Below, piece by piece: positions 53,177-61,616 of a DNA stretch of 64,000 nucleotides. The stretch spans positions 1-64,000 of the forward strand of contig NZ_QGGV01000007.1 in assembly GCF_003148765.1 (NCBI RefSeq), given 5' to 3'. A program made the position numbers and the translations under genes. The notes under the pieces are model-generated. The model was given only the letters and a program-made list of their open reading frames with translations. It had not been told where the DNA came from and did not search any database. Positions within the stretch are counted from its first letter, which is position 1; each line of letters starts with the position of its first letter. Source of the DNA: Silicimonas algicola (GTDB lineage Bacteria > Pseudomonadota > Alphaproteobacteria > Rhodobacterales > Rhodobacteraceae).

Positions 53177-54184
53177 CTACCTGCGCCTCTTGTTCAGAAA
53201 ATGGTCGATCGTGACCGCCGCAAGAAGAATAGTGCCGCGTATGATGTCCTGCCAGTACACCGAGACGTCGAGAAGCGCGAGCGAGCTCGACACGAGAGAC
53301 AGCAGGACAACGCCCAGGATCGCGCCGAGAATCGAGCCGGAGCCTCCATTGAGACTTGCTCCGCCGATGACGGCGGCGGCGATCACCGTCAGTTCCAGCC
53401 CGATCCCGAAGGTTGGTTGGGCCGAGCCAAAACGCGACATGTAGATGATCCCGGCGACCCCGCATAAAGTGGAACACAGCGTCGTCGTCAGAAAGATGAC
53501 CTTCTTCGTCCGAATGCCGGAATAGGCGGCCGCCTTCTCGTTGCTGCCCGTGTAGAACACCTTCCTGAACATTACGGTATGGCGAAGCATGAAATCGAAC
53601 GTGATGACGAAGGCGAGGAAGATCAGGATCACGACGGGGATCGGCCCCACCGACCCCTGACCGATGAACTTGAACTCGGGCGGCAGGGTGAAGAGCCCGA
53701 TCGGGCGCCCGCCCGTTCCCAGCAGGCAGATGCCCCGCGCAATGACCATGATCGCAAGAGAGACGATGAAATGGTGCAGGCCCACCTTCGTCACGAAGAA
53801 GCCCATCACCGCGCCGATCCCGGCGCAGCAGGCGATCGAGATCAGCGAAGCCAGCCAGGGATCGACTCCGGCGTTCAGAAAGAGCCACCCGGCGATGACC
53901 ATCGCCAGCGCCGTGACCGAACCGACCGACAGGTCGATCCCGCCAGAGATCAGCAAAATCGTCATACCGATCACGATGATGCCGTCGACGGCGAAGGCGA
54001 CCGACATCGCGCGCATGTTGGCCCAGGTCAGGAAGTAGGGCGACGCAAAGGACATCGTGATGAAGAGAGCGAGAATGATGAGCACCAAACCCGTTTCCCG
54101 CATCCGAAAGAGACCGCGGAGAATGCCGTCACTTCTCCGGTTCGGGACAAGCAGCGCCTCCTCAACGTGAACGGTGTCGCTCAT
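53177..54184 (-). CDS. Sugar ABC transporter permease (RbsC family)
   Basis: The 335-residue protein has about eight membrane helices and the RbsC motifs [41 protein letters not shown] and [20 protein letters not shown]. The GIDLSVG stretch and the EKAAAYSGI loop, which contacts the ATPase, are diagnostic. The start overlaps the ATPase stop by four bases. It forms the membrane channel as a homodimer. Confidence 0.95.
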   Translation of the reverse strand: MSDTVHVEEALLVPNRRSDGILRGLFRMRETGLVLIILALFITMSFASPYFLTWANMRAMSVAFAVDGIIVIGMTILLISGGIDLSVGSVTALAMVIAGWLFLNAGVDPWLASLISIACCAGIGAVMGFFVTKVGLHHFIVSLAIMVIARGICLLGTGGRPIGLFTLPPEFKFIGQGSVGPIPVVILIFLAFVITFDFMLRHTVMFRKVFYTGSNEKAAAYSGIRTKKVIFLTTTLCSTLCGVAGIIYMSRFGSAQPTFGIGLELTVIAAAVIGGASLNGGSGSILGAILGVVLLSLVSSSLALLDVSVYWQDIIRGTILLAAVTIDHFLNKRRR

Positions 54185-55707
54185 CTCGCCCTCGCCCTGA
54201 GCCTGTCGTCGGCGTCCACGATCGACGCCAGTCGCATGATTTCCCTCTCCGTCAGCATCTCGCCTGAAACCTCACCACTGATCCTGCCTTCCCGGACCAC
54301 CAGCACCCGGTCGCAGAGACCGATCAACTCGGGAAGTTCGGAGGAAATGACGACTATTCCGACGCCTGTGCTCGCGAGGTCGCGCAGGATGCGATGAATC
54401 TCGGACTTGGCGCCCACGTCGACGCCCCGTGTCGGTTCATCGAGAAAGATCAGGCTGGGATCGACACTCAGCATCTTGGCGAGTGCGACCTTCTGCTGAT
54501 TACCCCCTGACAGCAATGAGACCGGACCGGACAGCGATCCATACTTGAGGTTGAGCTTGGCCCCGAGTGTCTTTGCCTGGTGCGCTTCCTTGTTGAAGCG
54601 GATCAGCCCCAGCCCGTTCGCGACCTGCTCCACCCGTAGGGCCGAGATGTTCGCGGCGATGGCCATGTCGAGAAAAACGCCGTCGCCCTTTCGATCTTCG
54701 CTCAGATACACGATGCCGTGCTTCACACAGTCCCGGTACGTCTTCAGGTCAAGCTTTTGCCCGTTCAGAACGATCTCGCCTGTTGCCTTGCCTTCCAGCC
54801 GGCAAATTCCCCTCGCGATCTCGCTTCGGCCGGCGCCGATCAGCCCCGCAAGGCCAAGTACCTCGCCCTTGCGGAGCTGGAAGCTGACGTCGCTGAAGCG
54901 CGGTTCGTCGTTCAGGTCTCGTGCTTCGAAGATGATCTCTTCCGAAGGTCCGGTCTGCTTTTCGGGATAGAGCCCGTCGATGACCCTTCCGACCATTGCG
55001 TTAACCACGTCTGACGGGCTGATCTCTGCAACGTCGCGGGTCGTGATGTACTTCCCGTCACGAAGGACGGTCACCCTGTCGCAGTTCTCGAAGATCTCGA
55101 CCATTCGGTGCGAGATGTAGATGATGGACATGCCCCGGTCCGCCAGCTTGCGCATGATGTCGAAAAGGACCTGCGATTCCGTCAGGGTCAGTGCGGCGGT
55201 GGGCTCGTCAAGGATCAGGATGCGGCAGTTGAGCGTAAGCGCCTTTGCTATCTCGACAAGCTGCTGGTTCGAAATCGACAGGTCGCGCACGACGACCGAA
55301 GGATCAATTCCGCTGAGTTGACGAAACACTTCCGCCGCGTCCTGCTCCAGCTTCCGGTAGTCCATGAAGAACGACCGGCTGGCGTTCGTCCGGGCCATGA
55401 AGATGTTCTCGGCCACCGAGACGTCGGGACAAAGCGCGATCTCCTGGTGCACGAAGCCGATCCCGTATCTTTGAGCCTCGGTCGGCGACGAGATCGTCAC
55501 CTTCCGGCCATCGAGAATGATGTCGCCGCTGTCTGGCTGAAGGATCCCGTCGATGATGTTCATGAGCGTCGACTTGCCCGCGCCATTCTCGCCCGCGACG
55601 GCGTGTATCTCGCCTTTCCGAAGCTCGAACCGCACGTCGCTCAAGGCCCTCACGGGTCCGAAGGATTTGTTCAGGCCCGAAATCTGGAGAACCGTCTCGT
55701 CTGCCAT
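54181..55707 (-). CDS. Sugar ABC transporter ATP-binding protein (RbsA family, fused two-domain)
   Basis: The 508-residue protein contains two nucleotide-binding domains. The first has Walker [10 protein letters not shown], signature [15 protein letters not shown] and Walker [10 protein letters not shown]. The second has the degenerate Walker [10 protein letters not shown], signature [16 protein letters not shown] and LDEPTRGVD. This is the usual asymmetric RbsA/MglA layout. It powers import through the adjacent permease. It follows the binding-protein gene after 83 bases. Confidence 0.96.
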   Translation of the reverse strand: MADETVLQISGLNKSFGPVRALSDVRFELRKGEIHAVAGENGAGKSTLMNIIDGILQPDSGDIILDGRKVTISSPTEAQRYGIGFVHQEIALCPDVSVAENIFMARTNASRSFFMDYRKLEQDAAEVFRQLSGIDPSVVVRDLSISNQQLVEIAKALTLNCRILILDEPTAALTLTESQVLFDIMRKLADRGMSIIYISHRMVEIFENCDRVTVLRDGKYITTRDVAEISPSDVVNAMVGRVIDGLYPEKQTGPSEEIIFEARDLNDEPRFSDVSFQLRKGEVLGLAGLIGAGRSEIARGICRLEGKATGEIVLNGQKLDLKTYRDCVKHGIVYLSEDRKGDGVFLDMAIAANISALRVEQVANGLGLIRFNKEAHQAKTLGAKLNLKYGSLSGPVSLLSGGNQQKVALAKMLSVDPSLIFLDEPTRGVDVGAKSEIHRILRDLASTGVGIVVISSELPELIGLCDRVLVVREGRISGEVSGEMLTEREIMRLASIVDADDRLRARAR

Positions 55708-55790
55708 CGGGGGATTGTCCGGTCATCTGGGTTGCGGTCGCCCCGCCCGCGTCGAAGCGGACGGAGCGGGAGACTGGCGGCCTCCGTCGG

Positions 55791-56804
55791 TCAGCTCGGA
55801 TCGCGGCCGTCCATGTAGACGTTCAGGTCGAAGCTGTCTGCGTTGTCCTTGGTTATGACCGCGAAGCCGTTGTCCATGAACGGGATCTGCATCGGATTGA
55901 AGCCGGAGGTCTTCCAGTCGTTGAACGGGTCGAAGAGGTCGGACCGGTTCGCGAGATGGACCGCCATGAAGCCCATGAAGCCCTGCACACCCTGGTTCGG
56001 ATTGAGCGACATGTGGATGTTGCCCGCGCGGATGTGCTCGAGCGTCGTGGGCGTGACGTCGGCATGCATGATGAGGACGTCCGAGCCAGCCTCCAGCTTC
56101 GCCGCGACGGCACCTTCCGCCGAACCGGCCTCCGGGATCCACATCGCCGCGAGGTTCGGATTGGCTTGCAGGATCGAGGCGGTTGCCTTGTAGGCCGCGT
56201 TGCTGTCCTGGTTGGTCGCCTGGCGGCCGACGAGCTTCATGTTCGGAAAGTTGGCTTCCATGTAATCTATGAGTGCGGTGACCCGCAGATCATGGTTGGA
56301 CTGGCCCGGGTTCTCGAGGACCGCGTATTCCGCGCTGTCGCCAACCTGCTTCACGATTTCTTCGGCGGCGAATTTGGCCTCGGCAAGGTTGTCCGACGTG
56401 ATGTAGGCCGTGCGCTTCGACTTGGGTGAGTCTGCGGCGAAGGTCACGACTTCCGTACCACCCTCGATAGCGGCGTTGATCGGCGCGATAAACGGATCGG
56501 ACTGCATCGGATGGAGCAGAATTCCCGCCGGCTGCTTGATCAGATCCTGCTCGAACGACGCGATCTGCTTGGTGATGTCATAGTCCGGTGTACCCGAGAA
56601 TACGGCCTCGCATCCGAAGGCCTCGGCTGCCTGCTTGAATCCCTGATAGACCGGGACCCAGTACGGATGGCTGGAAACCATCACGTTCATGACATAGGTC
56701 TCGCCAGGCTCGCACATGATGCCTGCGGCCGCGGCCGGAGCAGACGCTAGGGCCGTTCCCACGAAAAATGACGCGGCCAGAATCCTTGTACGCTTAACGT
56801 TCAT
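55791..56804 (-). CDS. Sugar ABC transporter substrate-binding protein (RbsB/Peripla_BP_4 type)
   Basis: The 337-residue protein starts at ATG 56804 (GGAGG seven bases upstream) with a signal peptide ending near APAAAAGI. The mature protein shows MVSSHPYWVPVYQGFKQAAE, TPDYDITKQIASFEQDLIKQ and MQSDPFIAPINAAIEGGTEV, the pattern of type I periplasmic binding proteins for pentoses, hexoses and polyols. The ligand cannot be read from sequence. It is the first gene of the nine-gene operon, with a long A/T-rich leader. Confidence 0.93.
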   Translation of the reverse strand: MNVKRTRILAASFFVGTALASAPAAAAGIMCEPGETYVMNVMVSSHPYWVPVYQGFKQAAEAFGCEAVFSGTPDYDITKQIASFEQDLIKQPAGILLHPMQSDPFIAPINAAIEGGTEVVTFAADSPKSKRTAYITSDNLAEAKFAAEEIVKQVGDSAEYAVLENPGQSNHDLRVTALIDYMEANFPNMKLVGRQATNQDSNAAYKATASILQANPNLAAMWIPEAGSAEGAVAAKLEAGSDVLIMHADVTPTTLEHIRAGNIHMSLNPNQGVQGFMGFMAVHLANRSDLFDPFNDWKTSGFNPMQIPFMDNGFAVITKDNADSFDLNVYMDGRDPS

Positions 56805-57129
56805 CACTTCCTCCCTGTGCTCCTCGCGACCTTCCCTGCCCATCCTGAGAGGAACGATGGCAAGAAATTTCGCAAAGCGATTTTTGTTGCAGTGTGATTG
56901 GTAGAGGAGACGGGCTGTCGGCAAAATTGATTCTGCAATTTTTCTTGAAAACTGAAATTTTTTTCAAGGCGCACATCTAACGCGCCGCAGGCCGCCGTAC
57001 GGGTCGACTCGATCACCCGCCGCGACGACGGCACGTGAATGGCAGGTCTGCTCCGATAGCCGCCAGCAAGCGGATCACACCGTCGCCCATAACCTCGACA
57101 TCCGTCACAGGTCGCCCAAGACTGGTTCG
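56805..57129. other. A/T-rich divergent promoter region of the ABC operon and nucleoside hydrolase gene
   Basis: About 320 bases separate the two divergent starts. The stretch 56850-56970 is notably A/T-rich for this genome and holds an inverted repeat at 56944-56968. No gene is supported. Confidence 0.5.
56944..56968. promoter_or_regulatory. Candidate SorC operator
   Basis: CTTGAAAA (56944-56951) is the exact complement of TTTTCAAG (56961-56968), separated by nine bases. It lies 140 bases before the first operon gene, in its A/T-rich leader. Assignment to the SorC regulator is inferred. Confidence 0.45.
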
Positions 57130-58203
57130 ATGCCACATCAGACCAAGCGGCGAGTTTACAGGGCCCTCCTCGCTCTTGCGGGGCTCGTTGCCGTCGCGAT
57201 CGGGACCTTTGCCCTGCCCGTCAGAACCTGGCGGACCGGCGAGGTGGATCACGCCGGTTTCCCGGCCTCGCCTTCGGACGCCAAAACGCCCGAACGCCTG
57301 TGGATCGACACCGATCCCGCTTGCGGTCACGGATCCCGCAGCGACCCAGACGATTGCTTCGCCCTCTTCGCGCTGGCGCGGTCTGAGAGGATCGAGATCG
57401 CAGGCGTGTCGACGGTCTTCGGCAATGCCGGGATCGATGTGACCGATGCAATCGCCCGCGACCTGGCGGCGCGACTGGCGCCAGCGGGCCATCCGCTTCC
57501 GACTATCTTTCGTGGCGCCGGCGCAACTTCGGACGCGGAGTCCCCGGCAAGCGCGGCGCTCGCCAGCGCTCTGGAAAGCGACCCGTTGACGATCCTGGCG
57601 CTTGGTCCGCTGACCAATATCGCGGATGCGCTTCGCTCCGACCCGTCGCTCGCCGCCCGGTTGGAGCGGGTCATCGCGGTGATGGGCCGGCACCCGGGTC
57701 ATCTCTTTCACCCGAGCGAAGGGCGCGGCGACGGCGTCCTCTTCGGTCATGGTCCGATCTTCAGCGACCTCAACTTCCGGAAGGATCCGAAGGCGGTCGA
57801 CTTTCTCCTGTCGACGAGGGTGCCGCTCACCTTGATCCCCTACGAGGCGGCCCGAGACGTGATGGTGACGCAAGACGATCTCGGCTGGATCGCTGCATCC
57901 GGATCGGTTGGAGACTGGATCGTCCAAGGCGCGGCCGGGTGGATGGACTATTGGCAGGACGAGGTGGGCCTTGGCGGCTTCTATCCCTTCGACCTCGTGG
58001 CCGCGCAGTACGTTCTCAGCCCGGAGGCTTTCCAGTGCGGAGGCGGGACGGCGACCGTGGACTTCGGATGGGCGCCAGGTTGGCTTTGGGTGTTCGATGA
58101 CGCGGGCCTGTTCGTGAGGCCGGGCGCCGTCTCGGGAAGCGGACGCCAGGTCACCTACTGTCCGACGCTCGATGGGGCCGACGTTTCGCTCCTTGCCGAG
58201 TGA
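57130..58203 (+). CDS. Nucleoside hydrolase-like protein with N-terminal membrane segment
   Basis: The 357-residue protein starts with a hydrophobic segment (ALLALAGLVAVAIGTFALP), then the nucleoside-hydrolase aspartate cluster LWIDTDPACGHGSRSDPDDC. The usual DTDPGxDDA is interrupted by extra residues, but the metal-binding Asp residues remain. TILALGPLTNIADALR is also conserved. The family cleaves N-glycosidic bonds of nucleosides to ribose and base. Export or membrane anchoring is unusual and would place it in the periplasm. It may supply pentose to the ABC system encoded divergently. Confidence 0.85.
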   Translation: MPHQTKRRVYRALLALAGLVAVAIGTFALPVRTWRTGEVDHAGFPASPSDAKTPERLWIDTDPACGHGSRSDPDDCFALFALARSERIEIAGVSTVFGNAGIDVTDAIARDLAARLAPAGHPLPTIFRGAGATSDAESPASAALASALESDPLTILALGPLTNIADALRSDPSLAARLERVIAVMGRHPGHLFHPSEGRGDGVLFGHGPIFSDLNFRKDPKAVDFLLSTRVPLTLIPYEAARDVMVTQDDLGWIAASGSVGDWIVQGAAGWMDYWQDEVGLGGFYPFDLVAAQYVLSPEAFQCGGGTATVDFGWAPGWLWVFDDAGLFVRPGAVSGSGRQVTYCPTLDGADVSLLAE

Positions 58204-58212
58204 CGGCGTCTT

Positions 58213-58866
58213 TCAGGGGAGTGCCGGGACAGCGCCATGGCGAACTCTCGCCAGAAAACGCTCCATCTCGGCAGATGTCGGCTGCTCGCCGGTGAACGTC
58301 TTTACATAGTTGGAGATGCGCGCGAGCCGGACAGGCATGTCCTCCTGAACCTGCATCGATATGTAACCAATCTGGACCAGGTACATCGTGCGTGCCCGGA
58401 CGTCGGCCTCGTCCGGATCGAAGCCAAATCGCGCGAACATGTGCCGGATCGCCGAAAGCCGCGTCTCGTCTTCGAGGTTCACCGCCTCTGCGACCGCATC
58501 CGATTGATGCGCCCAGCCCCGCACCGCAAGATCCAGTCCCGCCTCGAACCCGCCCCCGGGGAGGAAGACGCTTATGACGTTCAGGACGGCCTCGGTGATC
58601 GATTGCGCGAACCCGTCGGTGGCGTCGACGAGCCTGCTCGTGTTCGTCTCTCGCCAGTCGTCCAGAAGCGCCTGCAGAAGCTGGGCGCGATCCTCGAAAA
58701 ACCAGTAGAAACTGGTGCGCGACAGCCCGAGCCGGGTGCCGAGCGGTTGAATCTTCACCGCGTCGATCCCCGAGGTGACGAAGGCGTCGCGGGCCGCGGC
58801 CAGCCAGACGTCGCGCGATCCGCGCCAGCCTTTCGTGGGTTCGTCGGATGAGCCCTTGTCCGTCAT
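58213..58866 (-). CDS. TetR family transcriptional regulator
   Basis: The 217-residue protein has an N-terminal TetR helix-turn-helix (DVWLAAARDAFVTSGIDAVK, then GTRLGLSRTSFYWFFEDRAQ) and an all-helical ligand domain. ATG 58866 (MTDKGSSDEP) is used, with AAGGG upstream; a longer frame to 58938 would overlap the promoter. It is divergent from the flavin oxidoreductase gene at 58986 and probably controls it. The effector may be an N-methylated amine. Confidence 0.9.
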   Translation of the reverse strand: MTDKGSSDEPTKGWRGSRDVWLAAARDAFVTSGIDAVKIQPLGTRLGLSRTSFYWFFEDRAQLLQALLDDWRETNTSRLVDATDGFAQSITEAVLNVISVFLPGGGFEAGLDLAVRGWAHQSDAVAEAVNLEDETRLSAIRHMFARFGFDPDEADVRARTMYLVQIGYISMQVQEDMPVRLARISNYVKTFTGEQPTSAEMERFLARVRHGAVPALP

Positions 58867-58913
58867 GCCCGCCCTTCTAATGTCGTCTCGCGCGGCAATC
58901 AACAAAACTCGAC

Positions 58914-58945
58914 GCTCGTGAACACTAACTTGACACACATGAACA
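58914..58945. promoter_or_regulatory. Candidate TetR operator between divergent genes
   Basis: GTGAACACT and ATGAACATT form an imperfect direct repeat about 22 bases apart in the 119-base gap between the TetR gene and the flavin oxidoreductase gene. Position and repeat structure suggest regulator binding; there is no direct proof. Confidence 0.35.
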
Positions 58946-58985
58946 TTTTGCGCATCGCTGAGGCGTAGCCGTTCAGGAGACGCGC

Positions 58986-61031
58986 ATGTCCGGGGATCCC
59001 CTTCTGCAGCCCTACCGCCTCAAACACCTGACGCTGCGCAACCGCATCATGACCACGAGCCACGAACCGGCCTACCCCGAGGACGGGATGCCGAAGGATC
59101 GCTATACCGCCTATCACGCCGAACGCGCGAAGGCGGGCGTGGCGCTGGCCATGACAGCGGGGTCGGCAGCCGTGTCGAAGGACAGCCCGCCGGTCTTCAA
59201 CAACGTTCTCGCCTACAAGGACGAGGTCGTGCCGTGGATCCGAAGGCTCACCGACGCCTGTCACGACCACGGTTGCGCCGTAATGATCCAGTTGACGCAC
59301 CTCGGGCGACGCACGACGTGGAACAAGGGCAACTGGCTGCCGTCGGTGTCGTCTTCGAAGCATCGCGAACCGGCACACCGGGCATTTCCCAAGCTGGCAG
59401 AGGACTGGGATCTCAAGCGCATCGTCACCGACTTCGCCGATGCCGCCGAACGGATGCAGGCGGGTGGCATGGACGGGGTCGAGATCATCGCCCACGGCCA
59501 TCTCCTCGACCAGTTCATGTCACCTCTGAGCAACGACCTCGACGGCCCCTACGGCGGCGCGGATATTGCGGACCGGGCGCGGCTGACGATCGACGTGCTT
59601 CGCGCGGTGCGCGAGCGTGTCGGGGACGACTTCGTCCTCAGCCTGCGCATGGGTGCGGACGAGAAGACGCCAGGCGGGATCACGCCGGACGAGGGCATTC
59701 AGCTTGCCCTGCACATCAAGGCCGCCGGACTCGTGGACGTGTTCAACGTCAACGGCGGGCGCATTCACACCGACCCGGCGATGACGACCACGATTCCCAT
59801 CCAGGGCATGGCGACGGCGCCGCACCTGTGGCTCGCGGGCGCGATCCGCGCCGCCACCGGGATGCCGGTGTTCCATGCCTCCCGCATCCCCGACGTGGCG
59901 ACGGCGCGGTTCGCGGTGTCGTCGGGACAGCTCGACATGGTCGGCATGACGCGGGCGCACATGGCCGACCCGCACATCGTCCGGAAGATCATGGAAGGCC
60001 GCGAGGACGACATACGCCCCTGCGTCGGCGCCACCTATTGCCTCGACCGCATCTACCAGGCGGGCGACGCGCTTTGCATCCACAACGCCGCCACGGGGCG
60101 CGAGCTGACGATGCCGCACACCATCGAACCGGCGGCGACGCGCAGGAAGGTCGTGATCGTCGGCGCCGGTCCGGCCGGCCTCGAGGCGGCGCGCGTCGCC
60201 GCCGAGCGCGGACACGACGTGACCGTGTTCGAGGCACAGGCCGATGCGGGCGGTCAGATCCGCCTGACCGCACTGAACCCGCGACGGCGCGAGATGATCT
60301 CGATCGTCGACTGGCGCATGGCGCAATGCGCGGCGCGCGACGTGGAATTCCGCTTCAACACCTGGGCCGAAGCCGCCGACGTGACCGCGCTCGACCCCGA
60401 CGTCGTCATCGTCGCAACGGGCGGCCTGCCCAATACCGAGCTCTTCGAAAGCGGCGAGGAGCAACGCCATGTCGTCAGCGCCTGGGACATCATCGCGGGT
60501 GACGTAAAGCCCGCGCAGAACGTCCTCGTCTATGACGAAAGCGGCGATCATCCGGGCCTGATGGCGGCAGAGGTCGCCGCGACCGCCGGGGCGACCGTCG
60601 AGGTCATGACCCCCGACCGCACCTTCGCCCCCGACATCATGGCGATGAACCTCGTTCCCTACATGCGCGCTCTGCAATCGAAGGACGTGACCTTCACCGT
60701 CACCCGCCGCCTTCTCGACGTGACCCGCGACGGCAACCGACTGAAGGCCGTGATCGGCACGGATTACAGCGATCTCAGGACCGAACGGATCTACGACCAG
60801 ATCGTGGTGAACTACGGCACCCTGCCGCTGGACGACCTGTATTTCGAGTTGAAGCCCTTGTCCTCGAACGGCGGCGCGGTCGACTACGACGCGCTGATCG
60901 AGGGTCGCGCTCAGGGCATCGCAAGCGGGAAAAAAAGCGGCTTCCAGCTGTTCCGCATCGGCGACGCGGTCAGCGCGCGCAACACGCATGCCGCCATCTT
61001 CGATGCACTACGGCTGATGAAGGATATCTGA
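58986..61031 (+). CDS. NADH:flavin oxidoreductase / demethylase of the DgcA-StcD type
   Basis: The 681-residue protein joins an N-terminal FMN-binding TIM barrel (LLQPYRLKHLTLRNRIMTT, then VMIQLTHLGRR and GVEIIAHGHLLDQFMSP) to a C-terminal dinucleotide-binding region (VVIVGAGPAGLEAARVAAER). Cysteines CVGATYC and ALCIHNAATGRE are the iron-sulfur segment of the trimethylamine-dehydrogenase-like family. Close family members demethylate dimethylglycine or N-methylproline (stachydrine path). A linked sarcosine oxidase supports such a role, as sarcosine would be the next substrate. It is convergent with soxG, 24 bases apart. Confidence 0.9.
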   Translation: MSGDPLLQPYRLKHLTLRNRIMTTSHEPAYPEDGMPKDRYTAYHAERAKAGVALAMTAGSAAVSKDSPPVFNNVLAYKDEVVPWIRRLTDACHDHGCAVMIQLTHLGRRTTWNKGNWLPSVSSSKHREPAHRAFPKLAEDWDLKRIVTDFADAAERMQAGGMDGVEIIAHGHLLDQFMSPLSNDLDGPYGGADIADRARLTIDVLRAVRERVGDDFVLSLRMGADEKTPGGITPDEGIQLALHIKAAGLVDVFNVNGGRIHTDPAMTTTIPIQGMATAPHLWLAGAIRAATGMPVFHASRIPDVATARFAVSSGQLDMVGMTRAHMADPHIVRKIMEGREDDIRPCVGATYCLDRIYQAGDALCIHNAATGRELTMPHTIEPAATRRKVVIVGAGPAGLEAARVAAERGHDVTVFEAQADAGGQIRLTALNPRRREMISIVDWRMAQCAARDVEFRFNTWAEAADVTALDPDVVIVATGGLPNTELFESGEEQRHVVSAWDIIAGDVKPAQNVLVYDESGDHPGLMAAEVAATAGATVEVMTPDRTFAPDIMAMNLVPYMRALQSKDVTFTVTRRLLDVTRDGNRLKAVIGTDYSDLRTERIYDQIVVNYGTLPLDDLYFELKPLSSNGGAVDYDALIEGRAQGIASGKKSGFQLFRIGDAVSARNTHAAIFDALRLMKDI

Positions 61032-61055
61032 AGACGCCCGCAGGACGACCCCCGG

Positions 61056-61607
61056 TCAGACGGCCTCGGCAGCCAATTCCCGGCACCCGGTTTCGAGAAG
61101 ATGGAGGACGTGCGGCGCGAAGCTGTGCCAGACATCCATGCGATAGGCGCTGTCGGCGTCGCGCCAGATCGTGACGGTCACGCCGTCGAAGTTCGTCCGC
61201 CTCCCCTCGCCCACCGCGATGCTCTCGGGGTCGCGGGCCATGCCTAGGGTGAGCAGCTCCGTTGCGCGTGCGCCGTCGATCTGGAAGGTGACCTCGCGAC
61301 CCGACACGTCGACGAGGCTGTGCGGCAGGGTTTCATAGACACCGGCGCAGGACGACAGGACGCCCTCGACCGTCCCCTCCGGCAGGTGAAGCATCCATTC
61401 GTCGGGACCGAGGCGCAGGGCCTCTAACTCGCCGCCGGTGCAACGCTCGCCGATCTTGCCGGGCAGCGACAGACCGAGAGCCGCTTCAAGCGGCGCCAAG
61501 TCGCCTCGCGCACGCAACGACAGCCGGGCGCAGGGCTTCGCCAGCCGAACGCGGACAGCGGCACTTTCCGCAAGAACCTCGGGTTCGGAGGACATCGGTT
61601 TATTCAT
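61056..61607 (-). CDS. soxG: Sarcosine oxidase gamma subunit
   Basis: The 183-residue protein has the SoxG pattern: LRLGPDEWMLHLPEG, VDVSGREVTFQIDGARATEL and VTIWRDADSAYRMDVWHSFA. It resembles a small aminomethyltransferase-like domain. It is part of the heterotetrameric sarcosine oxidase that converts sarcosine, folate and oxygen to glycine, methylene-tetrahydrofolate and hydrogen peroxide. It starts nine bases after the soxA stop, the usual order. Confidence 0.9.
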   Translation of the reverse strand: MNKPMSSEPEVLAESAAVRVRLAKPCARLSLRARGDLAPLEAALGLSLPGKIGERCTGGELEALRLGPDEWMLHLPEGTVEGVLSSCAGVYETLPHSLVDVSGREVTFQIDGARATELLTLGMARDPESIAVGEGRRTNFDGVTVTIWRDADSAYRMDVWHSFAPHVLHLLETGCRELAAEAV

Positions 61608-61616
61608 GGCGGTTCC

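Noticed and set aside
57013-57927. 304-codon minus-strand frame opposite the nucleoside hydrolase
   Set aside because: The plus-strand frame has a membrane segment and family motifs; this one has none.
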